Assembly: GCF_900240945.1 (NCBI RefSeq)
Contig: NZ_OESG01000013.1
Location: 1,302,001-1,366,000, forward strand
Source of the DNA: Mycobacterium sp. 3519A
GTDB taxonomy: Bacteria; Actinomycetota; Actinomycetes; Mycobacteriales; Mycobacteriaceae
Length of the DNA stretch: 64,000 bases
Direction: 5' to 3'
The stretch's first letter is position 1. Each line of letters starts with the position of its first letter. A program made the position numbers and the translations under genes. Positions 17,795-26,919 of this stretch are shown here, piece by piece. The notes beneath the pieces were generated by a model. That model had not been told where the DNA came from. It did not search any database and worked only from the letters and a program-made list of their open reading frames with translations.

Positions 17795-18265
17795 GTGAGT
17801 ACGACGTCAGTCCTTGCCCCGGTCGCGGGCCGCGCCGTTGCCCTGCCCGACGTTCCCGATCCCGTCTTTTCCCAGGGCATGGTGGGTTTCGGTGCCGCCG
17901 TCGATCCGCCGCGCGGGGTGGTCGAGGCCGTCGCTCCGGTCAGCGGGAAGATCTTGAAGTTGATGCCGCATGCGTACATCGTCATGACGGCGGACAACGT
18001 GGGTGTCCTGGTCCACTTGGGGCTGGACACCGTCGGGCTTCAGGGGGAGGGCTTCACCACGCATGCGAGTCAGGGCGATGAGGTCACGGCGGGGCAATTG
18101 ATCATCACCTATGACGTCCCATCGGTGGAAGCCAAGGGGCTCAACCCCATTGTCCCGGTGGTGGTGATGGACGAACGCGAATCATCGAACATCACCCCGT
18201 CGGATGCGGTCTTCGAGGGTGCGCAGATTGCCGCAGGGGCAATTCTTTTCACCGCGAACAAGTAG
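17795..18265 (+). CDS. crr: PTS EIIA component, glucose/GlcNAc type
   Basis: GTG 17795 (VSTTSVLAPVAGRAV) gives 156 residues, the normal EIIA-Glc size. The two active-site histidines are present: His59 in MPHAYIVMT and the phosphorylated His74 in VLVHLGLDTV. It passes phosphate from HPr to the EIIB domain of the divergent NagE. Its stop codon directly abuts the nagB ATG, so crr-nagB-nagA form one operon. An upstream in-frame ATG at 17768 encodes a non-homologous leader and was rejected. Confidence 0.93.
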   Translation: MSTTSVLAPVAGRAVALPDVPDPVFSQGMVGFGAAVDPPRGVVEAVAPVSGKILKLMPHAYIVMTADNVGVLVHLGLDTVGLQGEGFTTHASQGDEVTAGQLIITYDVPSVEAKGLNPIVPVVVMDERESSNITPSDAVFEGAQIAAGAILFTANK

Positions 18266-19051
18266 ATGGAAGTCGTAATCCTGCCGGACGCCGGACAGAT
18301 CGGCGCGGTTGCGGCCGACGCCATCGGCGAACTGCTGGCCCGTAAGCCGGATGCCGTGCTAGGCCTCGCGACCGGATCATCGCCGCTGATGATCTACGAC
18401 GAATTGGCGGCGCGCTGCGATGCCGGTTCGATCTCGTTCGCGAAGGCGCGGGGCTTCACTCTCGACGAGTATGTCGGGCTACCCGCCGACCACCCGGAGC
18501 GCTATCGCAATGTGATCGACCGGGTGTTCGTCTCGCGGGTCGACTTCGCCCCCGGTGCGGTGCTTGGACCGGACGGCCTGGCCGACGACATCCCCGCCGC
18601 GTGCGCCGAGTACGAGAACGCGATACATCAAGCGGGCGGCGTCGACCTGCAGATCCTCGGCATCGGCACCGACGGCCATATCGCGTTCAACGAGCCAGGG
18701 TCCTCGCTGGCTTCGCGCACCCGCATCAAGACGCTGACCCGGCAGACCCGAATCGACAACGCTCGCTTCTTCGGTGGCGACGTCGAGGCCGTGCCGACGC
18801 ACTGTCTGACGCAGGGCCTGGCGACCATCATGGAGGCCAGGCACGTGATCCTGGTGGCGACCGGCGGCGGCAAGGCCGAAGCCGTCCACCATCTGGTCGA
18901 GGGGCCGGTGAGCGCGATGTGGCCAGCGACCATCCTGCAGCATCATCCGCACGTCACAGCGCTGCTGGATGACGCTGCGGCGCATCGGCTTCAGCTTGCC
19001 GGCTACTACCGCGAAACCTACCGCGCCAAGCCGGATTGGCAGGGCATCTGA
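18266..19051 (+). CDS. nagB: Glucosamine-6-phosphate deaminase
   Basis: A 261-residue enzyme converting glucosamine-6-phosphate to fructose-6-phosphate and ammonia. The substrate phosphate loop LATGSSP, the catalytic Asp in FTLDEYVGL and the active-site segment GIGTDGHIAFNEPG are all present. It begins at the base after the crr stop codon and ends one base before the nagA GTG. Length and motifs fit a functional enzyme; no E. coli-style allosteric tail extension is evident. Confidence 0.95.
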   Translation: MEVVILPDAGQIGAVAADAIGELLARKPDAVLGLATGSSPLMIYDELAARCDAGSISFAKARGFTLDEYVGLPADHPERYRNVIDRVFVSRVDFAPGAVLGPDGLADDIPAACAEYENAIHQAGGVDLQILGIGTDGHIAFNEPGSSLASRTRIKTLTRQTRIDNARFFGGDVEAVPTHCLTQGLATIMEARHVILVATGGGKAEAVHHLVEGPVSAMWPATILQHHPHVTALLDDAAAHRLQLAGYYRETYRAKPDWQGI

Positions 19052-20194
19052 GTGCTATTGGCTGCCGAGACCATCCTGACGGGGCGAGAGATGTTGCGGC
19101 CCGGGTGGATTGAGGTGTCGAACGGGACCGTGGCCGCGCTCGGCACAGGCGCCGCGCCGCGCGACGCCGATCGTGACCTCGGCGCGGTCACCGTGGTGCC
19201 CGGCTTCGTGGACACCCACGTCCACGGTGGCGACGGCGCGAACTTCTCGACCGCCTCGCCTGCGGACACGGCGACCGCCGCGACGCTGCATCGAAAGCAC
19301 GGGACCACGTCGCTGGTCGCCTCGTTGGTCACCGCGGGTCCGGACGAATTACTGCGCCAGGTAACGGGTTTGGCCGAGGACGTGCACGCAGGCGTCATCG
19401 CGGGCATCCACTTGGAAGGACCGTGGCTGTCCGCCAAGCGGTGCGGCGCGCATCAGCCGTCGCTGATGCGCGACCCTGACCCCGCCGAGATCGACCGGGT
19501 GCTCGATGCCGGCCAAGGCGCGATCCGGATGATCACCGTGGCACCGGAGCGCGACGGTGCCCTCGCCGCGATCGAGCGGATCGTCGACCGCGGCGTGGTG
19601 GCCGCTGTCGGCCACACCGAGGCGACCTACCAGCAGACGCGCGCGGCGCTGACGGCGGGCGCGACGGTGGGGACCCACTTGTTCAACGCCATGCGGCCGA
19701 TCAACACCCGCGAACCGGGTCCGGTCATCGCGCTGCTGGAAGACGCCAGGGTGACAGTCGAAGTGATCACCGACGGCGTGCACGTCGACCCTGCGCTGTA
19801 CCGGCACGTCGCGCACAGCGTGGGACCCGATCGGGTGTCGCTGATAACCGATGCGATGGCGGCGACCGGGAAGCCCGACGGGGCCTACCACCTCGGGCCG
19901 GTGCGAGTGGACGTCGTCGACGGCGTCGCCAGGGTGGCGGGTACCGACACCATCGCGGGCAGCACCGCGACCATGGACCGGGTGTTCCGATTCGCCGTGG
20001 CGCACAGCGGATTACCACGCGACGAGGCGCTGATGCTGGCGGTGCGCCAAGCGACGGTCAACCCGGCGCGCGCGTTGGGCCTGCCGGATGCCGGAATCGT
20101 CGCGGGCGGTGCCGCCGACTTGGTGGTCCTGGACTCGAATCTGGCCGTCGCCTGCGTGATGTATCGCGGTGTGTGGGAGGAGCTTCGCAGCTGA
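19052..20194 (+). CDS. nagA: N-acetylglucosamine-6-phosphate deacetylase
   Basis: GTG start directly after the nagB TGA; 380 residues. Amidohydrolase motifs: GFVDTHVHGGDG, the metal Glu in GIHLEGPW, histidines in VGHTEATY and GTHLFNAM, and the catalytic Asp in LITDAMAATG. It removes acetate from GlcNAc-6-P, the product of NagE transport, feeding NagB. The order crr-nagB-nagA with divergent nagE resembles the M. smegmatis locus. Confidence 0.95.
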   Translation: MLLAAETILTGREMLRPGWIEVSNGTVAALGTGAAPRDADRDLGAVTVVPGFVDTHVHGGDGANFSTASPADTATAATLHRKHGTTSLVASLVTAGPDELLRQVTGLAEDVHAGVIAGIHLEGPWLSAKRCGAHQPSLMRDPDPAEIDRVLDAGQGAIRMITVAPERDGALAAIERIVDRGVVAAVGHTEATYQQTRAALTAGATVGTHLFNAMRPINTREPGPVIALLEDARVTVEVITDGVHVDPALYRHVAHSVGPDRVSLITDAMAATGKPDGAYHLGPVRVDVVDGVARVAGTDTIAGSTATMDRVFRFAVAHSGLPRDEALMLAVRQATVNPARALGLPDAGIVAGGAADLVVLDSNLAVACVMYRGVWEELRS

Positions 20195-20235
20195 AACGCA
20201 GGCGTTCTCCTGGTTGCGCGAGCACCGTGGACGGT

Positions 20236-20526
20236 ATGGCAAAACGGTTTCCGGCCGCGACGACAGCGGTGGTCGGCTGCGCGCTGGCGCTCGCGCCGGC
20301 CGCCGCAGAACCCGTCGACACCGGGGGATCGGCCGAGTCGGTGGTCGGTGATTTGAAGTCGCAGGGCTACAACGTCGTCATCAACTGGTTGAGCGGCTAC
20401 GACACCGTGCCGTTGTGGGCGTGCACGGTGCAGGACGTCAACAACCCCGACACAGCTCCGCCCACACCCGGTACGTTCTCGACGGTGTACGTCGACGTCA
20501 CGTGCCCGAATCATCAAGACGAATGA
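20236..20526 (+). CDS. Small exported protein with one Cys pair
   Basis: The ATG at 20236 gives 96 residues. Residues 1-24 look like a Sec signal peptide (MAKRF, hydrophobic run, AAAEP cleavage). The mature part is short, with Trp residues in INWLSGYDTVPLWAC and two cysteines (WACTVQD and DVTCPNH) that could pair. Small secreted proteins of this shape are common in mycobacteria; no function is known. Its 3' end overlaps the convergent TetR gene by 13 bp. Confidence 0.75.
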   Translation: MAKRFPAATTAVVGCALALAPAAAEPVDTGGSAESVVGDLKSQGYNVVINWLSGYDTVPLWACTVQDVNNPDTAPPTPGTFSTVYVDVTCPNHQDE

Positions 20527-21071
20527 GCGGCGAACGCGGGAGCGACGAACCGTTGCAGCATGGTGTGTTCCGCAACGGGATCGGAATCGGGCAGCAACAG
20601 TAACGACAACACCAACCGCAGGATCCATCTCGCGGCCTGCGGGTCGTCGTCGGCGATGCCGGTGAGTTCCGTCGCGAACGCGGTCACCGCGTCTGAGGCG
20701 GCCAACCAGTTCCATCCGCCGCTGCGTGCGGAATCGACGAACAGTTGGCCCGCGGGGTCGCCGCGGATCTCGGCGACAGCCACCTCGATGGCGGTCAGCA
20801 CCCGATCAGACCCGGTGCGCCCCTCCACGCTGGCGCGAACGGTCTGCACGATCCGGGTCGCGGCACGGGCCAACACCGCTTCCCTGATGTCCTTCTTGCC
20901 GCCGACGTAGCGGTAGATCGTGGCGCGCGAGCAGTGGGTCCGCGCGGCCAATGCGTCGACGCTCAGCGCATCCATCCCCTCCCGGTAGATGAACTCCGTG
21001 GCCGCGGCGTAAATCCGCTCCGCGGCGGCGGACCTGCGCCCCTCATCGAACAGCCAGTCATCGCGGGACAT
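20514..21071 (-). CDS. TetR-family regulator beside a P450 gene
   Basis: A 185-residue protein with the helix-turn-helix ALSVDALAARTHCSRATIYR and a C-terminal helical ligand domain. It is divergent from the cytochrome P450 gene at 21239, and a TCTCA-N4-TGAGA inverted repeat lies just upstream of its ATG. It probably represses itself and the P450. The inducer is unknown. Confidence 0.9.
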   Translation of the reverse strand: MSRDDWLFDEGRRSAAAERIYAAATEFIYREGMDALSVDALAARTHCSRATIYRYVGGKKDIREAVLARAATRIVQTVRASVEGRTGSDRVLTAIEVAVAEIRGDPAGQLFVDSARSGGWNWLAASDAVTAFATELTGIADDDPQAARWILRLVLSLLLLPDSDPVAEHTMLQRFVAPAFAAHSS

Positions 21072-21084
21072 GGACGCAAAGCTA

Positions 21085-21098
21085 TCTCAGTGGTGAGA
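21085..21098. promoter_or_regulatory. Inverted repeat, likely TetR operator for the P450 promoter
   Basis: TCTCA (21085-21089), GTGG, TGAGA (21094-21098) is a perfect short inverted repeat 14 bp upstream of the TetR start and about 140 bp upstream of the P450 start. Confidence 0.55.
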
Positions 21099-21238
21099 CA
21101 AAATCGTGGAAATTCTCAACCGTTCTCGCTGGTCGCGGGGAGGTCGTGAGACACGCGCTACCACCTCGCTGCCGGGGCGCGTTTCGACTGTCGCCCGACC
21201 CGTTGACCACCTCCGTTTGCGCTGGCCAACCTGTACAC

Positions 21239-22474
21239 ATGACGGTGCTGCAGGATCCGCTCGCGTTCTTCGGTGCTGAGGCGCTGCAAGATCCGTATCC
21301 GCTCTACGACCGGTTACGCGCCGAGGGACCGGTGCATCAGGTCGGTGACTCCGGCTTTTATCTGGTGTGCGACTGGGCGGCGATCAACGACGCTGTCAAC
21401 CGGGCCGACGACTTCTCGTCGAACCTGACCGCGGCCATGACGTTGTCCTCCGACGGCACCGTCGTCCCGTTCGAACTGGACCGCCTCGGCGGGCCCACCC
21501 AGATCCTCGCGACGGCCGACGACCCCTCGCACGCCCTGCACCGCAAGATGCTCGTACCGCAACTAGCCGCCAAGAAGATCCGTTCGATGGAGGCGTTCAT
21601 CGGACAGACCTTCGACCGCTTGTGGAGCGACGGCGTGCGCGACGGACGAATCGAATGGATGAGCGCACTGGCGAACAAGCTGCCGATGATGGTCGTCGCG
21701 CGCTTGATCGGTGTGCCTGCCGAGGACGTCGACAAGTTGATCCGCTGGGCGTGCGCGAGCACCCAACTGCTCGACGGCTTGGTCGATCAGGAGCAGCTGA
21801 CAGCCAGCGGTGTCGCGGCGATGGAACTGGGCACCTACATCCAGGGTCACTTCGCCGACGCGGCGGCCGACCCGCCGGACAACCTGCTGGGTGGCCTCGC
21901 GAGTGCTTGCACGGCAGGCGAATTCGATCAACTCACCGCCCAGCTGATGATGATCATCTTGTTCAGTGCCGGCGGAGAATCGACTGGCTCTCTGCTCGGC
22001 AACGCGATGGAGATCCTGGCCACGCAACCGGAGATCCAACGCCAGGTTCGGCAGGATCCGAGCCTGTTGGGACCGTTCATCGAGGAGGCGCTGCGGTACG
22101 AGCCACCGTTCCGCGGTCACTACCGCCACGTCGTCAGGGCGACGTCGCTGGCGGGCACCGACCTGCCCGCCGGTTCCCGGTTGCTGTTGCTGTGGGGTGC
22201 GGCGAACCGCGACCCTGCCAAGTTCGACTCACCGAACGAGTTCCGGCTGAACCGGCCAGGTGGCAAGGGCCACATGACCTTTGGGAAAGGTCTGCACTTC
22301 TGCGTCGGCGCCGCGCTGGCGCGGCTGGAGGCGCAGATCGTCCTGCGTGGGGTACTCGACCGCACCTCCTGGATCGACGCGATCGACGCGGGGCCGTGGC
22401 TGCCGAGCGTGCTGGTCCGGCGCCGCGAACAACTAGGGCTGCGGGTACGGCGCAAATCGCCTGTCGAAACCTGA
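21239..22474 (+). CDS. Cytochrome P450
   Basis: The ATG at 21239 (MTVLQDPLAFFGAEAL) gives 411 residues, typical of soluble bacterial P450s. The heme-ligand motif reads FGKGLHFCVGAALAR with Cys355. The K-helix ExxR is in EEALRYEPP. The I-helix reads SAGGESTGS, so the usual acid-alcohol pair is Glu-Ser instead of Asp/Glu-Thr, a modest variation. A neighbouring TetR suggests induction by a small molecule. No ferredoxin gene is adjacent. The last 42 bp overlap the convergent secreted-protein gene. Confidence 0.93.
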   Translation: MTVLQDPLAFFGAEALQDPYPLYDRLRAEGPVHQVGDSGFYLVCDWAAINDAVNRADDFSSNLTAAMTLSSDGTVVPFELDRLGGPTQILATADDPSHALHRKMLVPQLAAKKIRSMEAFIGQTFDRLWSDGVRDGRIEWMSALANKLPMMVVARLIGVPAEDVDKLIRWACASTQLLDGLVDQEQLTASGVAAMELGTYIQGHFADAAADPPDNLLGGLASACTAGEFDQLTAQLMMIILFSAGGESTGSLLGNAMEILATQPEIQRQVRQDPSLLGPFIEEALRYEPPFRGHYRHVVRATSLAGTDLPAGSRLLLLWGAANRDPAKFDSPNEFRLNRPGGKGHMTFGKGLHFCVGAALARLEAQIVLRGVLDRTSWIDAIDAGPWLPSVLVRRREQLGLRVRRKSPVET

Positions 22475-24259
22475 CTTTCGCTGCGCAAGTTGGTCCTGCC
22501 GGACCACCGCGTCGGCAGGGACCGTGCCCACGGGCAGCACACCGGGCAACTGGTCGAGCGACACCACCTGCGAACTGACGGTCGGCAGATTCGTCGGGTT
22601 CTCGGGCAGGTCCTGGAACCGGATCGAGATGGTGCCCTGATGCAGGCCGCCTGTGGACACCCAGTTCCAGATCTGCGGATCCTGCGGTGACACCACGATG
22701 GTGTACGTCCCGTCGTCGTTCTTCTTGGCCTGCGCGATGTTCAGGCTGGTCTGCTGCTCCCAGTAGTTGTCGGTGATCGTCCAGTCGTTGGTGACCGGAA
22801 CCACGAAGTAGCCGGCGTCGCCGGGATTGATGGTCAGCACGAGCGCCTGGTTGTCGTCGAGTTGGAAGTAGCCGGCGCTCTGCATCTGTGTCGAAAGGAA
22901 TTGTGCGTTCCGCGTCGGGTTGGTGAACACGTTGGGCTGCCTGCGTTCACCGGTCGTCGGGTCGATGGTGGCGACCTTGATGTAGGTGGATTCCATCTGC
23001 AGACCCAACGCCATGATCACCGCGGTGACCGTGCCCCGCAGCAGTGGCGGCATCACCGGCAGCGGCGGCACCAGCGAGACGAGCGTCGTCAACAGGGGAC
23101 TCTTCGTCACCGTCGGTCCGATGAATGGGATGGCGAACCCGCCCAGTTGGGCGAACAAGCTGTTCGGGGGACCGCCGGTCCGTTCGATCGCCAGGCTCAT
23201 CGGATCCTGGGTGTTCCAGTCCGACAACGTGTTTCGCACTGCGATCAGCGTGGTGTCGTCGGTGATCTGGATATGGTTGGGCCCCGGTCCGGTGGGGGCG
23301 CCGCTCACGGTGATGGTGAAGGAGCCGTCGGGGTCGCGCACCAGATCCTTGCCGTTGAGGATCGACGCGGTGTTACCGGACAGCCCGGTCAGCACGCTGA
23401 AGGTGGTTTCGGCCGGATCCTCGCCGGTGAAGCGGCCGGTGATCACATATGTCGAGGTCTTGTTGACCGCCATGAAGCGGTAGATGGTGTCGGGGTTGTC
23501 GTAGAGGATGCGGGACCCGTCGACGTCGCGGCCGTACCAGGTGTGCGGCGGAGCGACCTGCGTGACGGCCGTCGGGGTCATCGGATTGAGCAGTTGCTGT
23601 TGGAATGCCGCACCCATGGCGTATTCGTCGACCGCTTGGTGAAGCGCAGCGAGGTTCGCTTGGTCGGGTCCGCCGACCAGCTTGAATTGTTGTTGAGCAG
23701 TTGAGCGCCAGCCGAATTGCAGCACGAGCTTCATCAACTGCACGGGCAGCGTGTTGACAGTTTCGGCGGCGCGCCGTTCGGCGGCACGTTGTTCGGGGGT
23801 GCCGAGCGGGCTGACTGCCAGTGTCTGTGTCGCGGACTCGTCGACGGCGGCCTTCGTGACCGGCTTGGTGACTTCGCGGCTTGCGGTGCCGACGGTGGAT
23901 GCCGCAGCCAAGGTCTGTGCCGGCGCGTCGGGTTTGGGCGCGGGCTCGTCGGCGGTGGCCTTCGCCGACACCGCATGTGACTCCGTCTTGGGTGTCTTCT
24001 TTTTCTTCTTGGGCGGGCGCGTCGGTTTGTCGGCGCTCGAGATCGACGTTTCCGTCTTGGCTGACGGTTTCTGATCGCCCCCGTCGTTGTGCGTTGTTGA
24101 CGCAGTGGTCGACGTCCCGCCGTCCGAAGTGCCCGATTGGCCTTCGTCGGCGGACGCGATTGCGGCGCTGTTGGCGATCGCCGCCCCGATGCCCAGTGCG
24201 ACCGCCAGGCCGCCGACCCTGCCGATGAACCGACCATAGGTGAATGGCTTCGTTGCCAC
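22433..24259 (-). CDS. Large exported protein with low-complexity linker and DUF1214-like region
   Basis: A 608-residue protein. The N-terminus (MATKPFTYGRFIGRVGGLAV, then IANSAAIASADEG) is a long signal peptide of the kind seen on mycobacterial exported proteins. Residues about 40-150 are Ser/Thr/Lys/Pro-rich with a KKKKK run, probably wall-spanning. The region from about 230 contains beta-rich segments (TYVITGRFTGEDPAE, later DGTYTIVVSPQDPQIWNW) resembling DUF1214-type proteins. No catalytic residues are recognisable. It is divergent from a TetR gene 62 bp away. Function unknown. Confidence 0.7.
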   Translation of the reverse strand: MATKPFTYGRFIGRVGGLAVALGIGAAIANSAAIASADEGQSGTSDGGTSTTASTTHNDGGDQKPSAKTETSISSADKPTRPPKKKKKTPKTESHAVSAKATADEPAPKPDAPAQTLAAASTVGTASREVTKPVTKAAVDESATQTLAVSPLGTPEQRAAERRAAETVNTLPVQLMKLVLQFGWRSTAQQQFKLVGGPDQANLAALHQAVDEYAMGAAFQQQLLNPMTPTAVTQVAPPHTWYGRDVDGSRILYDNPDTIYRFMAVNKTSTYVITGRFTGEDPAETTFSVLTGLSGNTASILNGKDLVRDPDGSFTITVSGAPTGPGPNHIQITDDTTLIAVRNTLSDWNTQDPMSLAIERTGGPPNSLFAQLGGFAIPFIGPTVTKSPLLTTLVSLVPPLPVMPPLLRGTVTAVIMALGLQMESTYIKVATIDPTTGERRQPNVFTNPTRNAQFLSTQMQSAGYFQLDDNQALVLTINPGDAGYFVVPVTNDWTITDNYWEQQTSLNIAQAKKNDDGTYTIVVSPQDPQIWNWVSTGGLHQGTISIRFQDLPENPTNLPTVSSQVVSLDQLPGVLPVGTVPADAVVRQDQLAQRKSGFDRRFAPYPQP

Positions 24260-24313
24260 GGAGCGAGTCCTTTCGCAGGGCGTCCGCTGACCGCAAACGC
24301 CTTGCTCGGTACC

Positions 24314-24329
24314 GTAGTCACATGACTAC
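24314..24329. promoter_or_regulatory. Inverted repeat over the start codon of a TetR gene
   Basis: GTAGTCA (24314-24320), CA, TGACTAC (24323-24329) is perfect in both arms and covers the ATG at 24322. In the 62-bp space between divergent genes it could repress both the TetR gene and the large exported protein. Confidence 0.6.
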
Positions 24330-24912
24330 AGCCGGGGCAAGGGTTGGCGCAACACCCGCGAATACGCCGCTGGGCAGGACAGAAGTCGTCGCAGCAGTGC
24401 TGGAGTCCGCCGCGGACCTGTTCGCCGAACGCGGGCCTGCGGCAACGTCGGTGCGCGACATCGCGGCGCGGTCGCGAGTGAACCACGGCCTGATCCACCG
24501 GCACTTCGGAAGTAAGGACCGACTCGTCGCGGCGGTCCTCGATCACCTCGGCGAGCATCTCGCCAGGCTGTTGGCCGCAGAAGCGGACGGCGCGGCGGTC
24601 GGTGCGGCGGTCGACCGGCAGCTGCGAGTGATCGCCAGGACGTCGCTCGACGGCTATGCGATCGGCGAACTCCAGAACCGGTTTCCGACGATGGAGATCC
24701 TGCTCGACAGTGTCCGCGGGCGGCACGCGAGCGAGCTCGACGCCCGGTTGGCCGCGGCGCACACCGTGGCGCTGCAGCTTGGTTGGGTGCTGTTCGGCGA
24801 CTTCCTGCGCGCGTCGACGGGACTGGAGGACGTCGACGATCGCGTCTTCGCCCGTTCGGTTGGCGATGTCGTCGGGCGGATTCTCGACACTGGGCCGTCA
24901 GCATCGTCGTAG
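24322..24912 (+). CDS. TetR-family regulator
   Basis: The ATG at 24322 gives 196 residues; an in-frame ATG at 24244 lies across the divergent gene's start and was rejected. The helix-turn-helix contains TSVRDIAARSRVNHGLIHRH, followed by FGSKDRL. The C-terminal half is helical. The palindrome over its start codon implies autoregulation, and the divergent exported-protein gene is the probable second target. Ligand unknown. Confidence 0.87.
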   Translation: MTTAGARVGATPANTPLGRTEVVAAVLESAADLFAERGPAATSVRDIAARSRVNHGLIHRHFGSKDRLVAAVLDHLGEHLARLLAAEADGAAVGAAVDRQLRVIARTSLDGYAIGELQNRFPTMEILLDSVRGRHASELDARLAAAHTVALQLGWVLFGDFLRASTGLEDVDDRVFARSVGDVVGRILDTGPSASS

Positions 24913-25096
24913 GACTTGTTTCGCTATTCGGACTCTTTATCGCTCGCGGCCCAGCTCGTCAAACTAACGCACCCGAAATCGGATTTTGCCGCAAGCGATT
25001 TTGACGCTATTGCTAAGTCATTTCACATGCAAAAAATACATATTGGTTTCGCCGAAGGGATTTGCAGGGTCGGTCAATCGGCCTAACGTTGATCAG

Positions 25097-25360
25097 ATGA
25101 ATGTCCACGTCGTTGAGGCGCGGCGCTGTCCCTTCTGCAAGCACATCGTGAACACCTATCGCGATCCCCGAGATCCCGAGAACACACCCCACGACGGTGA
25201 CATCTCGGTATGCGGGAACTGCAGCGGACTGTCTGTTTTTGAGGGGAGTGAACTGCGCCTGCCCACACCCGAGGAACTGGCCCGGTCCATGCGCGACAAG
25301 AATCTCCTCCGCACCATCAAGGAGCTTCGAGCCGAGCAGTACGGGTGGAGTGTCTTCTGA
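25097..25360 (+). CDS. Small zinc-ribbon protein
   Basis: An 87-residue protein from ATG 25097. Two CxxC knuckles, CPFC (near 11-14) and CGNC (near 39-42), should bind one zinc. The C-terminal half is helical and charged (ELARSMRDKNLLRTIKELRA). There is no signal peptide. The 184 bp upstream are more AT-rich than the surroundings and contain no gene, so this stretch may have been acquired or hold a strong promoter. Possibly nucleic-acid binding; function unknown. Confidence 0.65.
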   Translation: MNVHVVEARRCPFCKHIVNTYRDPRDPENTPHDGDISVCGNCSGLSVFEGSELRLPTPEELARSMRDKNLLRTIKELRAEQYGWSVF

Positions 25361-25374
25361 TTCGTCGGTAGTAC

Positions 25375-26919
25375 TCAGGCCAACGGGCCGGTGACCGCCT
25401 CGGCGGCCGCTACCAACGCGCCCGAATTCGCCAGGGTGAGGACTGCGTCGATCTCCGGCGCCAGGTATCGGTCGGTGCCGGGGCCGGGCACGCATGTCCT
25501 GACCGCGGCGATGACGGCCGCGGTGGCGGGCGACGCCGCCAGTCCAGCGCGCAATTCGATGCCGCGCGCCGCGGTGTACACCTCGATGGCCAGCACCCGG
25601 CGTAACCCGTCGACGGCCCTGCGCAGTTTGCGCGCGGCCGACCACCCCATCGAGACGTGGTCCTCCTGCATCGCCGACGACGGAATCGAGTCGACACTGG
25701 CCGGATTGGCCAACCGCTTGAGTTCCGAGACGATGGCGGCCTGGGTGTACTGCGCGATCATGTGGCCGCTGTCCACGCCGGGGTCGTCGGCCAGGAACGG
25801 GTTGAGGCCGTGGCTGCGGGCGACGTCGAGGAACCGGTCGGTGCGTCGCTCACTGATGCTGGCCACGTCGGCCACCGCGATCGCGAGGAAGTCGAGCACG
25901 TAGGCGACGGGCGCGCCGTGGAAGTTGCCGTTGGACTCGACGCGTCCGTCCAGGGTGACGACGGGATTGTCCACGGCGCTGGCCAATTCGCGGCCCGCAA
26001 CGGTGCGGGCGTGCTCGACGGTGTCGCGTGCCGCGCCCGCCACCTGGGGCGCACACCGCAGCGAGTAGGCGTCCTGGACCAGCGAGCAGTCCGGCCCGCT
26101 GTGGCTGGCCACGATCGGCGAGTCCGCGAGTACGCGACGCATGTTCGCGGCGGCCGCCGCCTGTCCCGGGTGCGGGCGCATGGCGTGCAGATCCTCAGCG
26201 AAGACCCTGACGGTGCCGAGCAGTCCTTCGACGCTCATGGCCGCCGCGATGTCGGCGAGTTTCAGCAGCCCGTCCAGATCGCGCAGCGCGAGCACCAACA
26301 TGCCGAGCATGCCGTCGGTGCCGTTGATCAGGGCCAGCCCCTCCTTCTCGGCGAGCACGACGGGTTCGATGCCGTGTCGCGCCAGCGCGTCGGCGGCAGG
26401 CAGGAGTTCACCGTCGGCGGTGCGCACCGAACCTTCGCCGATGGCGGCGAGTGCCACATGCGCCAGCGGCGCCAGGTCGCCGGAGCAGCCGAGGCTGCCG
26501 TACTCGTACACCACGGGGGTGAGCCCGGCGGACAGCATCGCGGCGTAGGTCTGCGCGACCTCGGGCCGCACACCTGTGCGGCCGGTCGCCAGCGTCGACA
26601 GCCGCAGCAGCATCATGGCCCTGACGACCTCACGCTCGACCTCGGGACCCGAGCCGGCGGCATGTGAGCGAATCAGGCTGCGCTGCAACTGTGTCCGCAG
26701 TTCGTGCGGGATGTGTCTGCTGGCCAGCGCCCCGAAGCCGGTGGACACCCCGTACACCGGCTTGGGGTCGTGGGCCAACTCCTCGATGCGGGCGCGACTC
26801 TTGGCGATCGCGTCCAGCGCCTCGTCGGCAAGCGTCACCGCGGCACCGTCGCGGGCGACGGAAACGAGTTCGTCGAAGCTGACGGGGCCGACACCGACGA
26901 CGACGGTTTGAGTACTCAC
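25375..26919 (-). CDS. hutH: Histidine ammonia-lyase
   Basis: GTG 26919 overlaps the hutI stop (GTGA) and gives 514 residues. It deaminates histidine to urocanate. The MIO cofactor triad is Cys145-Ser146-Gly147 in [14 protein letters not shown], with Cys where most family members have Ala; the cyclising Ser and Gly are kept. The catalytic Tyr56 lies in [10 protein letters not shown] and the QEDHVSMG segment is present. It is the last gene of the five-gene hut operon transcribed from 32336 leftwards. Confidence 0.95.
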   Translation of the reverse strand: MSTQTVVVGVGPVSFDELVSVARDGAAVTLADEALDAIAKSRARIEELAHDPKPVYGVSTGFGALASRHIPHELRTQLQRSLIRSHAAGSGPEVEREVVRAMMLLRLSTLATGRTGVRPEVAQTYAAMLSAGLTPVVYEYGSLGCSGDLAPLAHVALAAIGEGSVRTADGELLPAADALARHGIEPVVLAEKEGLALINGTDGMLGMLVLALRDLDGLLKLADIAAAMSVEGLLGTVRVFAEDLHAMRPHPGQAAAAANMRRVLADSPIVASHSGPDCSLVQDAYSLRCAPQVAGAARDTVEHARTVAGRELASAVDNPVVTLDGRVESNGNFHGAPVAYVLDFLAIAVADVASISERRTDRFLDVARSHGLNPFLADDPGVDSGHMIAQYTQAAIVSELKRLANPASVDSIPSSAMQEDHVSMGWSAARKLRRAVDGLRRVLAIEVYTAARGIELRAGLAASPATAAVIAAVRTCVPGPGTDRYLAPEIDAVLTLANSGALVAAAEAVTGPLA

